Source: JAICYJ01 sp963737445 (GTDB taxonomy: Bacteria > Actinomycetota > Thermoleophilia > Gaiellales > JAICJC01). From it: a stretch of 64,000 bases of DNA. Shown piece after piece: positions 1-10,100 of this stretch. The notes beneath the pieces are model-generated. The model ran no database searches and was not told the origin of the DNA. It saw only the letters and a list, made by a program, of their open reading frames with translations. Numbering within the stretch: position 1 is the stretch's first letter; each line of letters opens with the position of its first letter. Location of the stretch: positions 1 through 64,000 of the forward strand of contig CAVTSO010000015.1 of the NCBI GenBank assembly GCA_963737445.1, written 5' to 3'. The position numbers and the translations under genes were made by a program.

Positions 1-1330
1 TCGGTTCGAGCCGAGCAGCCCTGGAACCGCGCGCGGCGCCCGTGCGCTGACGCCGGATGCGCCCGCGTCATGTCGCAGGCGTAGGCAGGAGTCGGCCCGT
101 TCTCCGTCGAGCAGCAGTACGTTGATTAAGGCTCACAGTGCCTCCCTTTGCTGATCACAGTGACCTGTTTATTCTATCATAGCTTCAGTGTCGTCGGGCC
201 CACCTTACACTTCCCACCTCTTCACCTCACTCATCGTCCCGTGCTTCACGGCTCAGACAGGCAACGGCACCAGTTCATGAACCTTCTCCACCGGCTCGTC
301 GGCCTAGATCGCTGACGCGCACGCTCGACTTCGCTCGTCGAGGCGGCCCATGACCCGCGACCGCTACCGCCGTCCGCTGCGTACCGTCGTGCTCTTCCAG
401 CGCGTCCCGAGGTTCGCGCCGCCTCCCGTCCGGCTGATGTTCGCTTCTCGATCCCCTGCAGGCTGTGCGCCGTCGGGCTGGACAGTGCGTCGATGCCGAT
501 CGTCGCGGCGACTCGACGACCTCGCCGAGAGCGCCCGCTTCGGCCAGCTGCGCGACCAGCTCCGCGATCAGGCCCACGGCGCTTGACGCTGGCAGCGGAA
601 GACACACTGTCGGACGCCGGCCTCGTGGAGCAGCAAGATCGTCAACAGCTTCACAGCACCCTTGCCGATTGCCGCCGCAGGCGCATCCGATCCCGCCTCC
701 GCTCGCACATGGCAACCCCCTGAGGAGGAGGACCCCCTCCCCGTCCCACGGCTCCAACACCGGACGAGAAGAGCGTCTCCTCGGGCCCAGCCCAGACGAA
801 GAGGCAGACTGCTCGGCCGCGACCCCCGACGCCTGTCGCGCCCGTGACAGATTCGACCACGGTCCAGTCCGATCTTCTTTGCGAATTGCAAACAGATCCA
901 GCGCCGGCCGCGACGCGTCACAGAAGCGCGCAGCAGCACCCACCACCACGATAGTCTCGTCAGTCAGCCCAGACATTTTAGCGTTCCCGTGCCCGAGCCA
1001 GTCGCGCGCGGTTTTTCTTGGTGTCGTTGCGTGTTGTACCCCCTGACGCGCGGGCGGACGGCGGCGCACCATTTGCATTCCGCGTCCGTCGGGCATCACG
1101 CGGTCGCTTTCGTAACGGCGAGTCTCAAGACGTTTCTGGCGTGAAGCTGACACCACCGACTGAAAAAAACGGGCGAAGAACAGCAGCACAGCACACCTCG
1201 TTGAGGCCGGGGGGGCCCGCGCACCGCGCATCGTCGGAGTCCGACCTCCGCCCTTCGTAGTCTCGGTCGCAAGCACTTCCCGCGGCACCACATCCTTCTT
1301 CACGACCTGGTCCAGAACAGCACCCATCAG
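1..1330. other. No recognisable gene
   Basis: No reading frame on either strand carries a motif that I recognise. The minus strand is open from 1336 to 275 but reads as low-complexity Arg/Gly-rich sequence. Bases 120-240 are AT-richer than their surroundings and may hold a promoter. The stretch reads like decayed DNA upstream of the dead sigma fragment that follows. Confidence 0.5.
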
Positions 1331-1338
1331 GTTCATTT

Positions 1339-1917
1339 CGGGCCGTCGACAAGTTCGACTGGCGCCGCGATCTCAAGTTCTCGACCTACGCCACCTGGTG
1401 GATCCGCCAGGCCGTCCAGCGCAGCGTGCACAATCACGGCCGGCCGATCCGGGTGCCGGTGCACGCCGCCGAGCGGGTGGTCAAGCTGCGGCGCACGCGC
1501 GCGACGCTGGAGGTACGGCTGGACGCGCCCCCACCGACCATGAGCTGGCCGAGGCCATGCACGTACCGCTGCGGCGGATCGCACAGCTGGCGGCGATCGA
1601 CCACGTCACCAGCGCCGCGGAGAGCGTGGACGACGGCGAGGCCTCGCGCAGGGCCGGCCCCGAGCGGGCCGAGGACGAGGTGATGACGACCGAGCTGCGA
1701 GAACGCCTGCGGATGCCATGTGCCATCTCACCGAACGGCAGCGCACCGTGCTCGAGCTGCGGTTCGGGCTGAACGGCGACGAGCCGCGCACGGTCGAGGC
1801 GATCAGCCAGGTGATGGATGTGTCGAGGCAGCGGATCGGCCAGATCGAACGGGACGCGTTGGATACGCTGCGCGGCCTGGACGCGATCGTGCCCTGGGGC
1901 GACCAGGCCGCCTGCGC
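1339..1917 (+). pseudogene. RpoD-like sigma-70 remnant
   Basis: Only the second half of a primary-type sigma factor survives, read across three frames. The first piece has the region 2.3-2.4 core (AVDKFDW, KFSTYATWWIRQAV) and IRVPVH. After a frame change near 1530, region 3 follows (TDHELAEAMHVPLRRIAQL). After another near 1718, region 4 follows (LTERQRTVLELRFGLNG and a helix-turn-helix with SRQRIGQIERDALDTLR). The N-terminal half and start are absent. The core resembles the sigma gene at 53.9-54.9 kb, so a decayed paralog is likely. Confidence 0.75.
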
Positions 1918-1936
1918 GTCACCGCGAAGCGGCGGC

Positions 1937-2739
1937 CTACGAGGCGAGCAGCGCAGGGTCGTCCATGACCTCTGCCATCGCGTCCAGCGCCGACCGCAGG
2001 AGTCGCGACACGTGCATCTGGCTGACGCCGATCTGCGCGGCGATCTCCGCCTGGGTGAGGTCGTGCAGGAACCGCAAGCGCACGATCTCGCGCTCGCGCG
2101 CCGGCAGGTGCTGCATCGCGTGTGCGACCTGGTCGCGGTCGTTGACCGAGGCGAAGCCGGACTCCTCGACCATCAGCGCCGCCACCGGCCGGGCATCGTC
2201 GTCGCGGTCGTCGCCGCCCTGCTCGGACAAGGGCTCGGCGACGTAGGCACGCTGGACGGCCAGCGCCTCCTGTATCTCGTCGTGTGTGCGTCCTGTGGCC
2301 TCGGCCAGCTCGTCGACCGTGGGCTTGCGGCCGAGCCGATGACCGAGCTGCTCCGACACAACCGCCAGCGAGCGGCTCAGCTCCTGCAGCGGACGGGGCA
2401 CACGCACGGCCCAGCCGCGGTCACGGAAGAGGTGCATGATTCGCCCTCGATGGTGCGGGCGGCGTACGCCTGGAGCGGAACGCCCCGGGCGGGGTCGTAC
2501 CGGTCGACGGCCTGGATCAGGCCCAGATAGCCGCTCTGGAGGACGTCGTCGTGCGCCATGCCCCGCCGTGCGAACCGGCGGGCGATCGCACGGCCAATCC
2601 CGAGTAGCGCAGAATCAGTGCTCTCTGGCCGAGTCGTCGCCCGCCTCACGGTGGGCCATGACAAGCTCGCGTCGGTCGGGGATCTTTCGTCGGCATCGCT
2701 CTCCTCATCTCGCAGACGCGCCCGACGAAGCCGGCGCAT
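1937..2739 (-). pseudogene. SigB/SigF-type sigma factor, frameshifted
   Basis: Alternative sigma-70 factor of the general-stress/sporulation family (SigB, SigF, FliA type). From its start near 2739 it has region 2 (SGYLGLIQAVDRYDPARG, then AARTIEGE). One base appears missing at about 2437. The next frame continues at the expected place with HLFRDRGWAVRVPRPLQEL (region 3) and region 4 (LPAREREIVRLRFL and the helix-turn-helix TQAEIAAQIGVSQMHVSRLL). Nothing else is missing, so a sequencing indel is as likely as a real mutation. It is the first of two similar sigma genes in this block, the other being at 3780-4493. Confidence 0.8.
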
Positions 2740-3056
2740 TCCCTAGGTGTGCAGACCGCTCTCGGCTGAAACATGACCTCGGATACAGGCGCTCGGAGGG
2801 GGCGTGACCATCCGTGCCCACTCCGTGACGTGCCAACCCCGTCGCGACCCGTGCCAATCCGATCATCAACCTTGTCGCAAGCCGCGTCGTAGTCAAACCC
2901 CTGACGCACGCGATTTGGCCTTGTTGAGCCATTTCTCTGTCACAGGATCCGTGACGCATGTGAAGCGCGTGTGACGAAATGCCGACCACGCCCGAAGCGG
3001 TGTTTGACACCCGGCCTGGCCCGCGCTGGCGCTGCCCGGTTCGCTCTGCTAGCGAG
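2740..3056. other. Intergenic region upstream of SigB-type gene
   Basis: About 320 bases with no gene that I can support. They contain two copies of CGTGCCAA (near 2829 and 2850) and several GTGAC/GTCAC words (2925-2978). Such short repeats are compatible with regulator binding upstream of the minus-strand sigma gene, but nothing shows this directly. Confidence 0.35.
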
Positions 3057-3408
3057 TCAGACCACGTCCAGCTGCGGCCGCACGAACCGCAGCTCGAGCC
3101 GGTCGTCGACACACACTGGCGCCATGTCCGCGAGCAGCCTGCCATGGCGGCGAGATGCTCGGGGGCCGCCCGGATCCGCGCCGTCAGCAGACCCGGCTCT
3201 GCCGCCAGTCCCAGCTCCACCGCACCCGTGCAGGCTCCCAGCGCCTGGGCCAGGCTGGCTCGCGCTCGCTCGGCCAGGAGCGGGTGAAACCGGCAGCCGC
3301 CGCCATCGCCATCGTCACGTGCCCCGCGATCGCCGCAGCCGAACTCCCATTTGCGGCACGCAGCGTCACGGTAGTCTCACCGGTAGATGTCAACGCGACC
3401 CCTCCCAT
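3057..3408 (-). pseudogene. Small RsbW-like protein without ATP-site motifs, copy A, frameshifted
   Basis: Reading across two frame changes (about 3270 and 3140) gives a protein of about 115 residues: TVTLRAANGSSAAAIAGHV, then LLAERARASLAQAL, then LTARIRAAPEHLAAM, ending DDRLELRFVRPQLDVV. The layout matches the intact protein at 4486-4812 (Ala-rich start, long helix, a beta-strand ending in an RLRV-like tail). It resembles the first half of an RsbW-type kinase fold but lacks the Asn of the N box and the glycine-rich ATP lid. The ATG at 3408 pairs within one CCATGG with the ATG of the divergent kinase gene at 3407. Function unknown; probably a partner-switching component. Confidence 0.5.
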
Positions 3409-3790
3409 GGCAACACTGACCGTCCCCTCCCAACCGGCGTACCTGATCGTCTGCCGCCAGGCCCTGATCGGCGCCGTGGCTGACCTCGCCGTCACCGACG
3501 ATCAGCTCGACGATCTCAAGCTGCTGCTCTCGGAGGCCTGTTCCAACGCAATCGTGCACGGCTACGACAACGATCCGACCGGCGTGATCGAGGTCGAGTT
3601 TCGCACGTCGCCGTACGAGATCGAGGTTGCCGTCAGCGACAACGGCCGCGGCTTCCCCGGCGGCCGCCTTCCCGACCAGCCCGGCTTCGGCCTGTCGCTG
3701 CTGCACGATTTGAGCACCCGGCACAGCATCGATCCGCAGCGCCCCGAGGGCGGGGCCCGGGTCAGCTTTGCACGCTCGATCAACCGCTAG
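3407..3790 (+). CDS. RsbW-like anti-sigma factor kinase (HATPase_c)
   Basis: About 127 residues of a GHKL ATPase domain as in anti-sigma factor serine kinases (RsbW/SpoIIAB), which hold a SigB-type sigma inactive and phosphorylate a STAS antagonist. Visible motifs are the N box LLSEACSNAIVHGY, the G1 box SDNGRGFPGG and the G2 segment GFGLSLLHDL. The ATG at 3407 is chosen because homology starts about there and upstream sequence is not conserved. It is divergent from copy A of the degenerate partner, and its 3' end overlaps the 3' end of the facing sigma gene by 11 bases. Confidence 0.85.
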   Translation: MATLTVPSQPAYLIVCRQALIGAVADLAVTDDQLDDLKLLLSEACSNAIVHGYDNDPTGVIEVEFRTSPYEIEVAVSDNGRGFPGGRLPDQPGFGLSLLHDLSTRHSIDPQRPEGGARVSFARSINR

Positions 3791-4493
3791 GCGCATCGTC
3801 CCCACCCTGACCTGCGATATCGGCCATCGCCGCCCGCAGCAAGCGCGACACGTGCATCTGCGAGATGCCCAGGCGCTCCGCGATCTCCCTCTGCGACAGT
3901 TCCACCCCGAACCGGAGCACCAGCACCGCGCGGCTCCGCCGGTCGAGCCGGTCCAGGCGCGACCCCAGCTCCAACCGACGCTCCACCGCCTCAAGCGTCT
4001 CGTCGGTCTCGCCGAACCGCTCCGGCTCGATCTCGTCCAGGGACACCGGCCTCAGCGCCATGCTCGCACGCAGTGCGTCCAGCACGGCCTCCTCGTCCAG
4101 CTTGGCCTGCTCCGCGATCTCGGCCACAGTGGGGCTACGCCCGTGCGACGACGTCAGCAGATCGACCGATGCCGCCACCACGCGCTCGTTCTCGGCCACG
4201 GATCGGGGCACCCGCACCGGCGCGGCCTGCTGCCGCACGCACGCCAGCATCTCGCCCATCACGAACGGCGCCGCGTACCCGCCGAACGGCGTGCCCCGCT
4301 CCGCCTCGAACGTCGCCGCCGCGCGCAGCAGCCCGACCACGCCGGCCTGCTCCAGGTCGGAGCGCGGCACCCGCCCCTGGAACCGCGTCGCCATCGAAGC
4401 CACCAGTGGGCGCATGGCTTCCACCAACTCCTCAGCCGCCGCATCGTCGCCCCGCGCCACCCGTCCGGCCAGCAGCTCAGCCGGCTCAGACAT
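3780..4493 (-). CDS. SigB/SigF-type RNA polymerase sigma factor
   Basis: Intact 237-residue alternative sigma factor. Region 2 spans about residues 20-90 (MRPLVASMATRFQGR, DLEQAGVVGLLRAAATF, GYAAPFVMGEML). Region 3 follows with PVRVPRSVAENERVV and SPTVAEIAEQAKLDEEAV. Region 4 is at about 180-228 (LDRRSRAVLVLRFGVELSQREIAERLGISQMHVSRLL). It starts 8 bases inside the end of the small kinase-like gene 4486-4812, so the two are probably translated together. The RsbW-like kinases on either side are its likely inhibitors. Confidence 0.93.
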   Translation of the reverse strand: MSEPAELLAGRVARGDDAAAEELVEAMRPLVASMATRFQGRVPRSDLEQAGVVGLLRAAATFEAERGTPFGGYAAPFVMGEMLACVRQQAAPVRVPRSVAENERVVAASVDLLTSSHGRSPTVAEIAEQAKLDEEAVLDALRASMALRPVSLDEIEPERFGETDETLEAVERRLELGSRLDRLDRRSRAVLVLRFGVELSQREIAERLGISQMHVSRLLRAAMADIAGQGGDDAPSG

Positions 4494-4812
4494 TGACTCG
4501 CAACCTCACCCCTCCGGCGTCCAGCTCGGTCTCCGACACCAGCACCGCCAGCATCCCCAGGTGCTGCTCCAGCCACGCCTGGTCGACCTCGCTGATGAAC
4601 ACCTCCAGCGTTCCGCCCTCCGCCAAGAACTCCGCCTCCCGCTCATCGCGCCGGTGCCGCACCACCAGCTCGACGGCCATCGCAAGGTCGTCTATCTGCT
4701 CGAGAGAGAGCCCGGCGCGCGAGCCCATCACCAGCGCCAGCGGGCCCAGCACGGCCACCTGCGGTGCCGCCGCCGAGAGCCGCGTCCGCACGGCTGGTGG
4801 TCGCTGTTCCAC
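4486..4812 (-). CDS. Small RsbW-like protein without ATP-site motifs, copy B
   Basis: A 108-residue protein: an Ala-rich strand (RTRLSAAAPQVAVLGPLALV), a helix (LSLEQIDDLAMAVELVVRH), the strand GGTLEVFISEV, a helix (WLEQHLGMLAVLVSE) and the tail GVRLRVNV. The order of elements recalls the N-terminal half of an RsbW/SpoIIAB domain, but where the N box should read E-x-x-x-N it reads ELVVRHRRD, and no G1 or G2 box follows, so ATP binding is unlikely. It overlaps the sigma gene downstream by 8 bases and is divergent from a true kinase gene at 4933. I infer a non-catalytic partner in sigma control; no name is known to me. Confidence 0.7.
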   Translation of the reverse strand: MEQRPPAVRTRLSAAAPQVAVLGPLALVMGSRAGLSLEQIDDLAMAVELVVRHRRDEREAEFLAEGGTLEVFISEVDQAWLEQHLGMLAVLVSETELDAGGVRLRVNV

Positions 4813-4932
4813 GATCGCAGGGTAGATCGATCCCCGCCGTCGCGCGCGTCAGCGTTTCTCCGACATCCCCAGCGGGTATCGTGCTGGCATGGGCCCGCAT
4901 GCCGAGGACTCACACGGATCGGCTCGACGGCC

Positions 4933-5343
4933 GTGAACGGCGGCCGTGTGGAGCTGCAGCTTTCCGTGCCCGCCACCGCTGACAACGTCCCGCTGCTGCG
5001 CCACGCCATGGCCGGATTCCTCGAAGGCCGGTCGGTCACCGGCGAAACCGCCGCGGACGTGCTGCTGGCCGTCACCGAGGCCTGCACCAACGTCGTCCAG
5101 CACGCGTACCGGTCAGACCCCACCGCCCTCGAGCGGCAGATCGAGCTCGCCGCCGAGTGCATGGACTCGATCCTGGAAGTGGCCGTGCGCGACCTCGGCC
5201 GCGGCTTTGCTCCGCGTATCGACAGCCCCGGTCTGGGCCTGGGACTGCCGGTCATCGCCGCGCTCACGCAGACGGTGGAGATCCGGCCGTTGACCCCGCA
5301 TGGCACCGAGGTCGTGATGACCTTCGCGATCGATCCGGGCTGA
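4933..5343 (+). CDS. RsbW-like anti-sigma factor kinase (HATPase_c), second copy
   Basis: About 136 residues with GTG start at 4933. GHKL motifs are the N box VTEACTNVVQHAY, the G1 box RDLGRGFAPR and the G2 segment GLGLGLPVIAAL. The family comprises serine kinases that sequester a sigma factor or phosphorylate STAS partners. It is divergent from copy B of the degenerate partner, with a 120-base gap for both promoters. A STAS gene follows 41 bases downstream on the same strand, so kinase and antagonist may be co-transcribed. Confidence 0.87.
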   Translation: MNGGRVELQLSVPATADNVPLLRHAMAGFLEGRSVTGETAADVLLAVTEACTNVVQHAYRSDPTALERQIELAAECMDSILEVAVRDLGRGFAPRIDSPGLGLGLPVIAALTQTVEIRPLTPHGTEVVMTFAIDPG

Positions 5344-5384
5344 CCACCCGTTTGGCGGCGGCCCGGTCGCGGTAAGTTCTCACC

Positions 5385-5726
5385 ATGCAAGATCCGGGCG
5401 ACGCCAGCACGAGTCGAGACGCGCACTTTGTACCCCGCCGCGTGGAAGAGGTCGTCCTCGTGCTGCAGGTGGACGGCGAGCTCGACATCGGATCCACCGA
5501 TGCGCTGCGCTCCGCACTCGACGCGGCCGAGCGGGAGGGCGACATCGTTCGTATCGACGCTGCCGGCGTCAGCTTTCTCGACTCGACGGCGCTCGGCGTG
5601 CTGCTGGCGTCGGCGCAACGGCTGTCCGCACGCGGCGGGAGGCTCGAGCTGATCAACGTCTCGCCGGCGGTTCGCCGCATCCTCGACATGACGCTGATCG
5701 CGCGCACCGTTCACGTGATCTCATAG
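5385..5726 (+). CDS. STAS-domain anti-sigma factor antagonist (RsbV/SpoIIAA-like)
   Basis: A 113-residue STAS protein. The core VVLVLQVDGELDIGSTDALR is followed by the phospho-site loop GVSFLDSTALGVLLA, where the Ser of DST is the residue that RsbW-type kinases phosphorylate. When dephosphorylated, such proteins bind the kinase and free the sigma factor. It lies directly downstream of the second kinase gene. A matching PP2C phosphatase and another STAS protein are encoded at 26.6-28.8 kb. Confidence 0.9.
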   Translation: MQDPGDASTSRDAHFVPRRVEEVVLVLQVDGELDIGSTDALRSALDAAEREGDIVRIDAAGVSFLDSTALGVLLASAQRLSARGGRLELINVSPAVRRILDMTLIARTVHVIS

Positions 5727-5748
5727 CCGGCGGTATTCCGTCGCCGGG

Positions 5749-7816
5749 CTAGATGATCGGGCCGCGCACCTGTTCCGGCGACAGCTCGGCCACCTCGCGC
5801 AGGAACGGTGCCTCGTCGGGGTCGGCCGGCTCGGCGTCAAGCTCCTCCGCGTAGCGGCGCCCGTCCCAGACGGCGGCCGCGATCGTCCCGGGGCTGTACG
5901 CGTCGCCCACCGCCCGCACCGAGCCTCCCGACCCGGCAAGGCTCTGGGCGAGCCCATCGTTCGGCAGCCGCGACGTGACGAGCAGCAGCGCGTCGCACTC
6001 GAGATCGCTCTCGCGCCCGGTGTAGGTGCAACTCAGCTGCACACCGCCCGCGGTCGCTCGCAGCAGGCCCTTGGACGTCAGCAGCTCGACGCCCAGCTCG
6101 ATCAGCCGGCCCTGGATCCGCTCCTGCTCCATGGTGTGATCGGCCCACTCCGAGACGCGGGCTGACGGAGTCACCAGCGTCACCCTCCGCCCCTCCGAGA
6201 CCAGCAGCTCGGCCAGCGCCCCGCCCATGTAGTAGTGGTCGTCGTCGAAAATGGCAACGTGCTCTCCCGCGGGCCGCCGGCCGGACATCAGATCGTCGGG
6301 TGTCAGAACCGGCAACGACGGGTCCAGCTCGATCGGGTGGGTGCGCCAGCGGGCGACGCCGTCCCGCCGCCAGCGTGGCGCCGGTCGCGACGGCCACATG
6401 GTCGAAGCCGTAGGAGGCGACCTCGTCGGCATCGAGCGTGCTGTTGAAAGCAAGCTCGACGTTGCCGAGCCGCTCCAGCTGCGCCTTGCGGTAGTCCAGC
6501 ACCCGGATCCATGCGGCCAGCCCCGGCAGCCGTGCCTCGCGCGCCACTCGCCCGCCCAGCTCGCCGCCGGCCTCGGCCAGCACCACCTCGTAGCCGCGGC
6601 GGCCGAGCATCATCGCCGCCTCCAGGCCGGCCGGCCCGGCGCCCACCACCAGCACCCGCGCGTCGCTCTGGCTGGGGCGGATCCGCTCGGGATGCCAGCC
6701 GCGGCGCCACTCCTCGCCCATGCTCGGGTTCTGGGTGCAGCGGATCGGCGAGATCGTGAAGTCGCCGGACACGCAGATGTTGCAGCCGATGCACTCGCGG
6801 ATGTCCTCGTAGCGGCCCTCCTCCAGCTTGACCGGCAGGAACGGGTCCGCGATCGACGGCCGCGCCGCGCCGATCAAGTCCAGCACACCGTCGCGGATCA
6901 TCCGCACCATCGTGTCCGGCGAGGTGAACCGGCCGACGCCGACCACCGGCTTCGTGGTCAGTGCCTTCAGCCCGCGCACGTAGGGCTCCTGGCCACCCTC
7001 CTCCTGGAACCGCGAGGTGACCGAATCGTCCGGCCACGACCCCAGCATGAAGTCCCAGCAGTCGGGCAGCTCGCCGACCAGCCCCAGCACCTCCTCGATC
7101 TCGCTGCGCTCGAGCCCGCGGCCGCCGATCAGCTCGTCGACGGCGATGCGGCAGACGACGCCGGCCCGCCCCTCGGCCTCGGCCAGCGTGTCCTCGAGCA
7201 CCTCGCGCATCAGCCGGGTGCGGTTCTCGATGCTGCCGCCGTACTCGTCGGTGCGCTGGTTGTAGCGGCGCGACAGGAAGTGCTGGACAACGCTCAGGTT
7301 GTGGCCCGCGTAGACGTAGACGATGTCGTAGCCGGCCTCGAGCGACCGCGCCACGGCCCGGCGGTGCCAGCGCCGCACGTCCGCGATGTCGGCCTTCGTC
7401 ATCGCGCGCGCCTGAACCGGGTCGTTCCACGTGACCGGCAGCGCCGACGGCGCCATCGGCGAGATCCGCGAGTAGCGGTTGGGCGCGGCGATGCCGTTGT
7501 AACAGAGCTCGATCCCGGCCAGCGCGCCGTGAGCATGCACCTGCTCGCAGAGCCGCGCGTGCATCGGGATGTCGCGGTCGTCCCAGAGCCTGCCCTCGAT
7601 GAAGGGGGCGACCTCGGACGAGGGGTGGATCTCGACCTCCTCCGTGCAGACCACCGCCCAGCCGCCCTCGGCCTTGATGCCGCGCATGTGCGCGTGCGCC
7701 GTGGGATCGCGGTAGCCCATGCCGTTGCAGTGGGGCACCTGGAAGAACCGGTTCCGGGCGGTGACGGGGCCGATCTGCACCGGCTCGAACAGGACATCGA
7801 AGCGAGGCTCGCGCAT
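5749..7816 (-). pseudogene. Trimethylamine/dimethylamine-dehydrogenase-like flavoprotein, frameshifted
   Basis: The first 480 residues (7816 to about 6385) are an old-yellow-enzyme TIM barrel followed by the start of an FAD domain. Cys30 in NRFFQVPHCNG sits where trimethylamine dehydrogenase attaches FMN. The 4Fe-4S ligands are CIGCNICV plus a Cys 12 residues on, and CTQNPSMGEEWRRGWHPE is diagnostic of that family. The FAD-binding motif is VLVVGAGPAGLEAA. One base is out of register near 6385; the other frame then continues with DPSLPVLTPDDLMSGRRPAG to the stop at 5749, giving about 690 residues in all. Substrate is unknown, a methylated amine being one option. It is divergent from tdh. Confidence 0.8.
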
Positions 7817-7860
7817 GAGCCGTGAGGTTACCCAACCGCGGGTCGATACGATGCGTCACG

Positions 7861-8888
7861 ATGCGCGCACTCGTGAAGAGCCGGGCCGAACCTGGCCTGT
7901 GGCTGGAGGATGTCCCCGAGCCGGAGTACGGCATCAACGACGTCCTGATCCGCGTGCACCGCACCGGCATCTGCGGCACGGACGTGCACATCCACCGCTG
8001 GGACGCCTGGGCGCAGCGCACGATCCCGCTGCCGCTCGTCGTGGGCCACGAGTTCGTCGGCGAGATCGTCGCCGTCGGGGACAACGTCAGCGACTTCCAC
8101 CCCGGCGACCTGGTCAGCGGCGAGGGCCACGTGGTCTGCGGCCGCTGCCGCAACTGCATGGCCGGCCGCCGTCAGCTGTGCGCGCACACGCAGGGTGTCG
8201 GCGTCAACCGCCCGGGTGCGTTCGCCGAGCTGATCGCCCTGCCGATGACGAACATCTGGCACCACTGGCCCGGCATCGACCCCGAGATCGCGGCCATCTT
8301 CGACCCGTTCGGCAACGCCGTCCACACCGCGCTGGCCTTCCCCGCGCTGGGCGAGGACGTGCTGATCACGGGCGCCGGCCCGATCGGCTGCATGGCCGCC
8401 GCGGTCGTGCGCCACGCCGGCGCCCGGCACGTCGCCGTCAGCGACCCCAACGCCTACCGCCGCGATCTGGCGGTACGGCTGGGTGCGACGATCACGATCG
8501 ACCCGGGCACGCAGCCGCTGACCGACGTGCAGCGGCAGCTGGGCATGACCGAGGGCTTCGACATCGGCCTCGAGATGTCGGGGAACGGCGACGCGCTGCA
8601 CGCGATGCTGGCCAACATGTCGCACGGCGGGCGGATCGCGATGCTGGGCATCCCCACCGAGGAGATCGCGATCGACTGGACGCAGGTCGTGTTCAACATG
8701 CTGACCTTGAAGGGCATCTACGGCCGTGAGATGTACGAGACCTGGTACCAGATGACGGTGATGGTGCAGTCCGGGCTGGACATCTCGCCCGTCATCACGC
8801 ACCGCTTCCGCTACGACGAGTTCGAGGCCGGGTTCACTGCGGCCGCGTCCGGTGATTCGGGGAAGGTGCTGCTCGACTGGAGGGAGAT

Positions 8889-8892
<4 letters not shown>
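7861..8892 (+). CDS. tdh: L-threonine 3-dehydrogenase
   Basis: Zinc- and NAD-dependent oxidation of L-threonine to 2-amino-3-ketobutyrate. The 343-residue protein aligns end to end with the E. coli enzyme, with the same numbering at the catalytic Cys38 (TGICGTDVHIH). It also has GHEFVGE, the structural zinc cysteines in CGRCRNCMAGRRQLC, the family block GVGVNRPGAFAE, FDPFGNAVHTAL and the NAD-binding GAGPIGCMAA. The ATG at 7861 gives MRALVKS as in the family; an upstream in-frame start adds nothing conserved. Its stop overlaps the start proposed for kbl. Confidence 0.96.
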
Positions 8893-10076
<1,184 letters not shown>

Positions 10077-10100
10077 CGTGACCATGCAGGCGCCCGCGCT

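Noticed and set aside
973..1012. Minus-strand TARDWLGHGNAKM resembles the end of a tyrosine recombinase
   Set aside because: No catalytic Arg, His or Tyr context before or after; too short to support an integrase.
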